Of a stretch of DNA of 64,000 bases, positions 63,813 to 64,000 are shown in pieces (position 1 is the stretch's first letter; the number at the start of each line of letters is the position of its first letter). Below the pieces are notes generated by a model, which saw only the letters and a program-made list of their open reading frames with translations, made no database searches and was not told the origin of the DNA. The stretch covers positions 478,226 through 542,225 of the forward strand of contig CP029803.1 of NCBI GenBank assembly GCA_003226295.1. Direction: 5' to 3'. The DNA is from Candidatus Moanabacter tarae. GTDB taxonomy: Bacteria; Verrucomicrobiota; Verrucomicrobiia; Opitutales; UBA2987. Position numbers and translations under genes: made by a program.

Positions 63813-64000
63813 TTGTCCTTTTTAAATCCCTCAGCGTAAATATTTTCTGCCCTTCATTACGGATCAAATCATCGCTTATGATTGGCCGTGGTATTGAAGT
63901 CTCTACGAGTAAAAAAGGGTAAGGTTCCGGAGATCTTTTTAGGTTTGTTGTAGGATTAAGCCTTACGAATACAAAACCTGTCCGGTTTCTGTAGATCCAC

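Noticed and set aside
63918-64000. End of a minus-strand gene at the right edge
   Set aside because: Only about 14 codons are open before the window end, too few to support a call.
1-64000. CRISPR array, IS element, prophage or integron
   Set aside because: No repeated spacer-like array, transposase, integrase or attachment-site repeat was found. The only tandem repeat is the 7-base array at 60866.

Overview
The window looks like chromosome of a free-living, Gram-negative heterotroph that lives on polysaccharides. The best guess is a marine member of Verrucomicrobiota (Opitutae-like) or a relative in the PVC group. That placement is inference. It rests on the repeated sugar-oxidoreductase and sugar-epimerase genes, a true formylglycine-generating enzyme, GH88- and GH32-type hydrolases, a YnbE/YdbL-like envelope pair, and housekeeping genes (aroC, rpsP-trmD-rplS) set singly among catabolic genes. 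There is no phage, IS element, plasmid or CRISPR signature.

Layout. 1-9 kb: a partial enolase-superfamily sugar-acid dehydratase, an MBL hydrolase, an SDR, aroC (minus), a small-lipoprotein/DUF1318 pair, galE, a TIM-barrel sugar isomerase and a Gfo/Idh oxidoreductase. 9-16 kb: rpsP-trmD-rplS, an unknown protein followed by a formylglycine-generating enzyme, an Aas-like acyl-activating enzyme, DUF445 and a PduO-type adenosyltransferase. 16.3-22.5 kb: a minus-strand run (DUF4416, SDR, Gfo/Idh, GH88-like hydrolase, D-2-hydroxyacid dehydrogenase, sugar isomerase) that reads as an unsaturated-uronide utilisation operon. 22.7-31.2 kb: a phosphoribosyltransferase, a LarA-type racemase plus HpcH/HpaI aldolase, a nucleotidyltransferase and epimerase, a TM2 protein, a secreted protein with an internal duplication, a D,D-carboxypeptidase, and a broken Bax-like glucosaminidase gene. 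31.4-40.5 kb: a hexuronate/pentose block (UxaE-type epimerase on minus; then hydroxyacid dehydrogenase, Ldh-family dehydrogenase, KDG-kinase-like enzyme, Gfo/Idh, xylA and xylB on plus). 40.6-49.4 kb: tRNA-Leu, an OGG1-type glycosylase, an SRPBCC protein, a SIS isomerase plus dehydrogenase, a NUDT6-like Nudix protein, two sugar isomerases and a Gfo/Idh. 49.6-60 kb: a cytochrome c-PQQ sugar dehydrogenase fusion, two Gfo/Idh genes, MarC, CrcB, a second sugar-acid dehydratase, a GH32-like protein, and a ThuA/dehydrogenase pair. 60.2-64 kb: tRNA-Thr, tRNA-Lys, and a siroheme nitrite/sulfite reductase with a C-terminal HEPN-like extension plus its downstream partner.

How the genes fit together: extracellular or periplasmic depolymerised, possibly sulfated, uronic-acid glycans would be cut by GH88/GH32-type enzymes. 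The sugars and sugar acids would then be oxidised, epimerised and dehydrated by the Gfo/Idh, TIM-barrel, enolase-superfamily and UxaE enzymes. They would enter central metabolism through KDG kinase, HpcH/HpaI aldolase and XylA/XylB. Substrate assignments are inference from family and neighbourhood only.

The items most worth a second look are the duplicated-domain secreted protein, the GH32-like protein without the usual acid/base glutamate, the reductase-HEPN fusion with its partner, the uronate block, the multiply frameshifted Bax-like gene, and the bacterial NUDT6-like protein.
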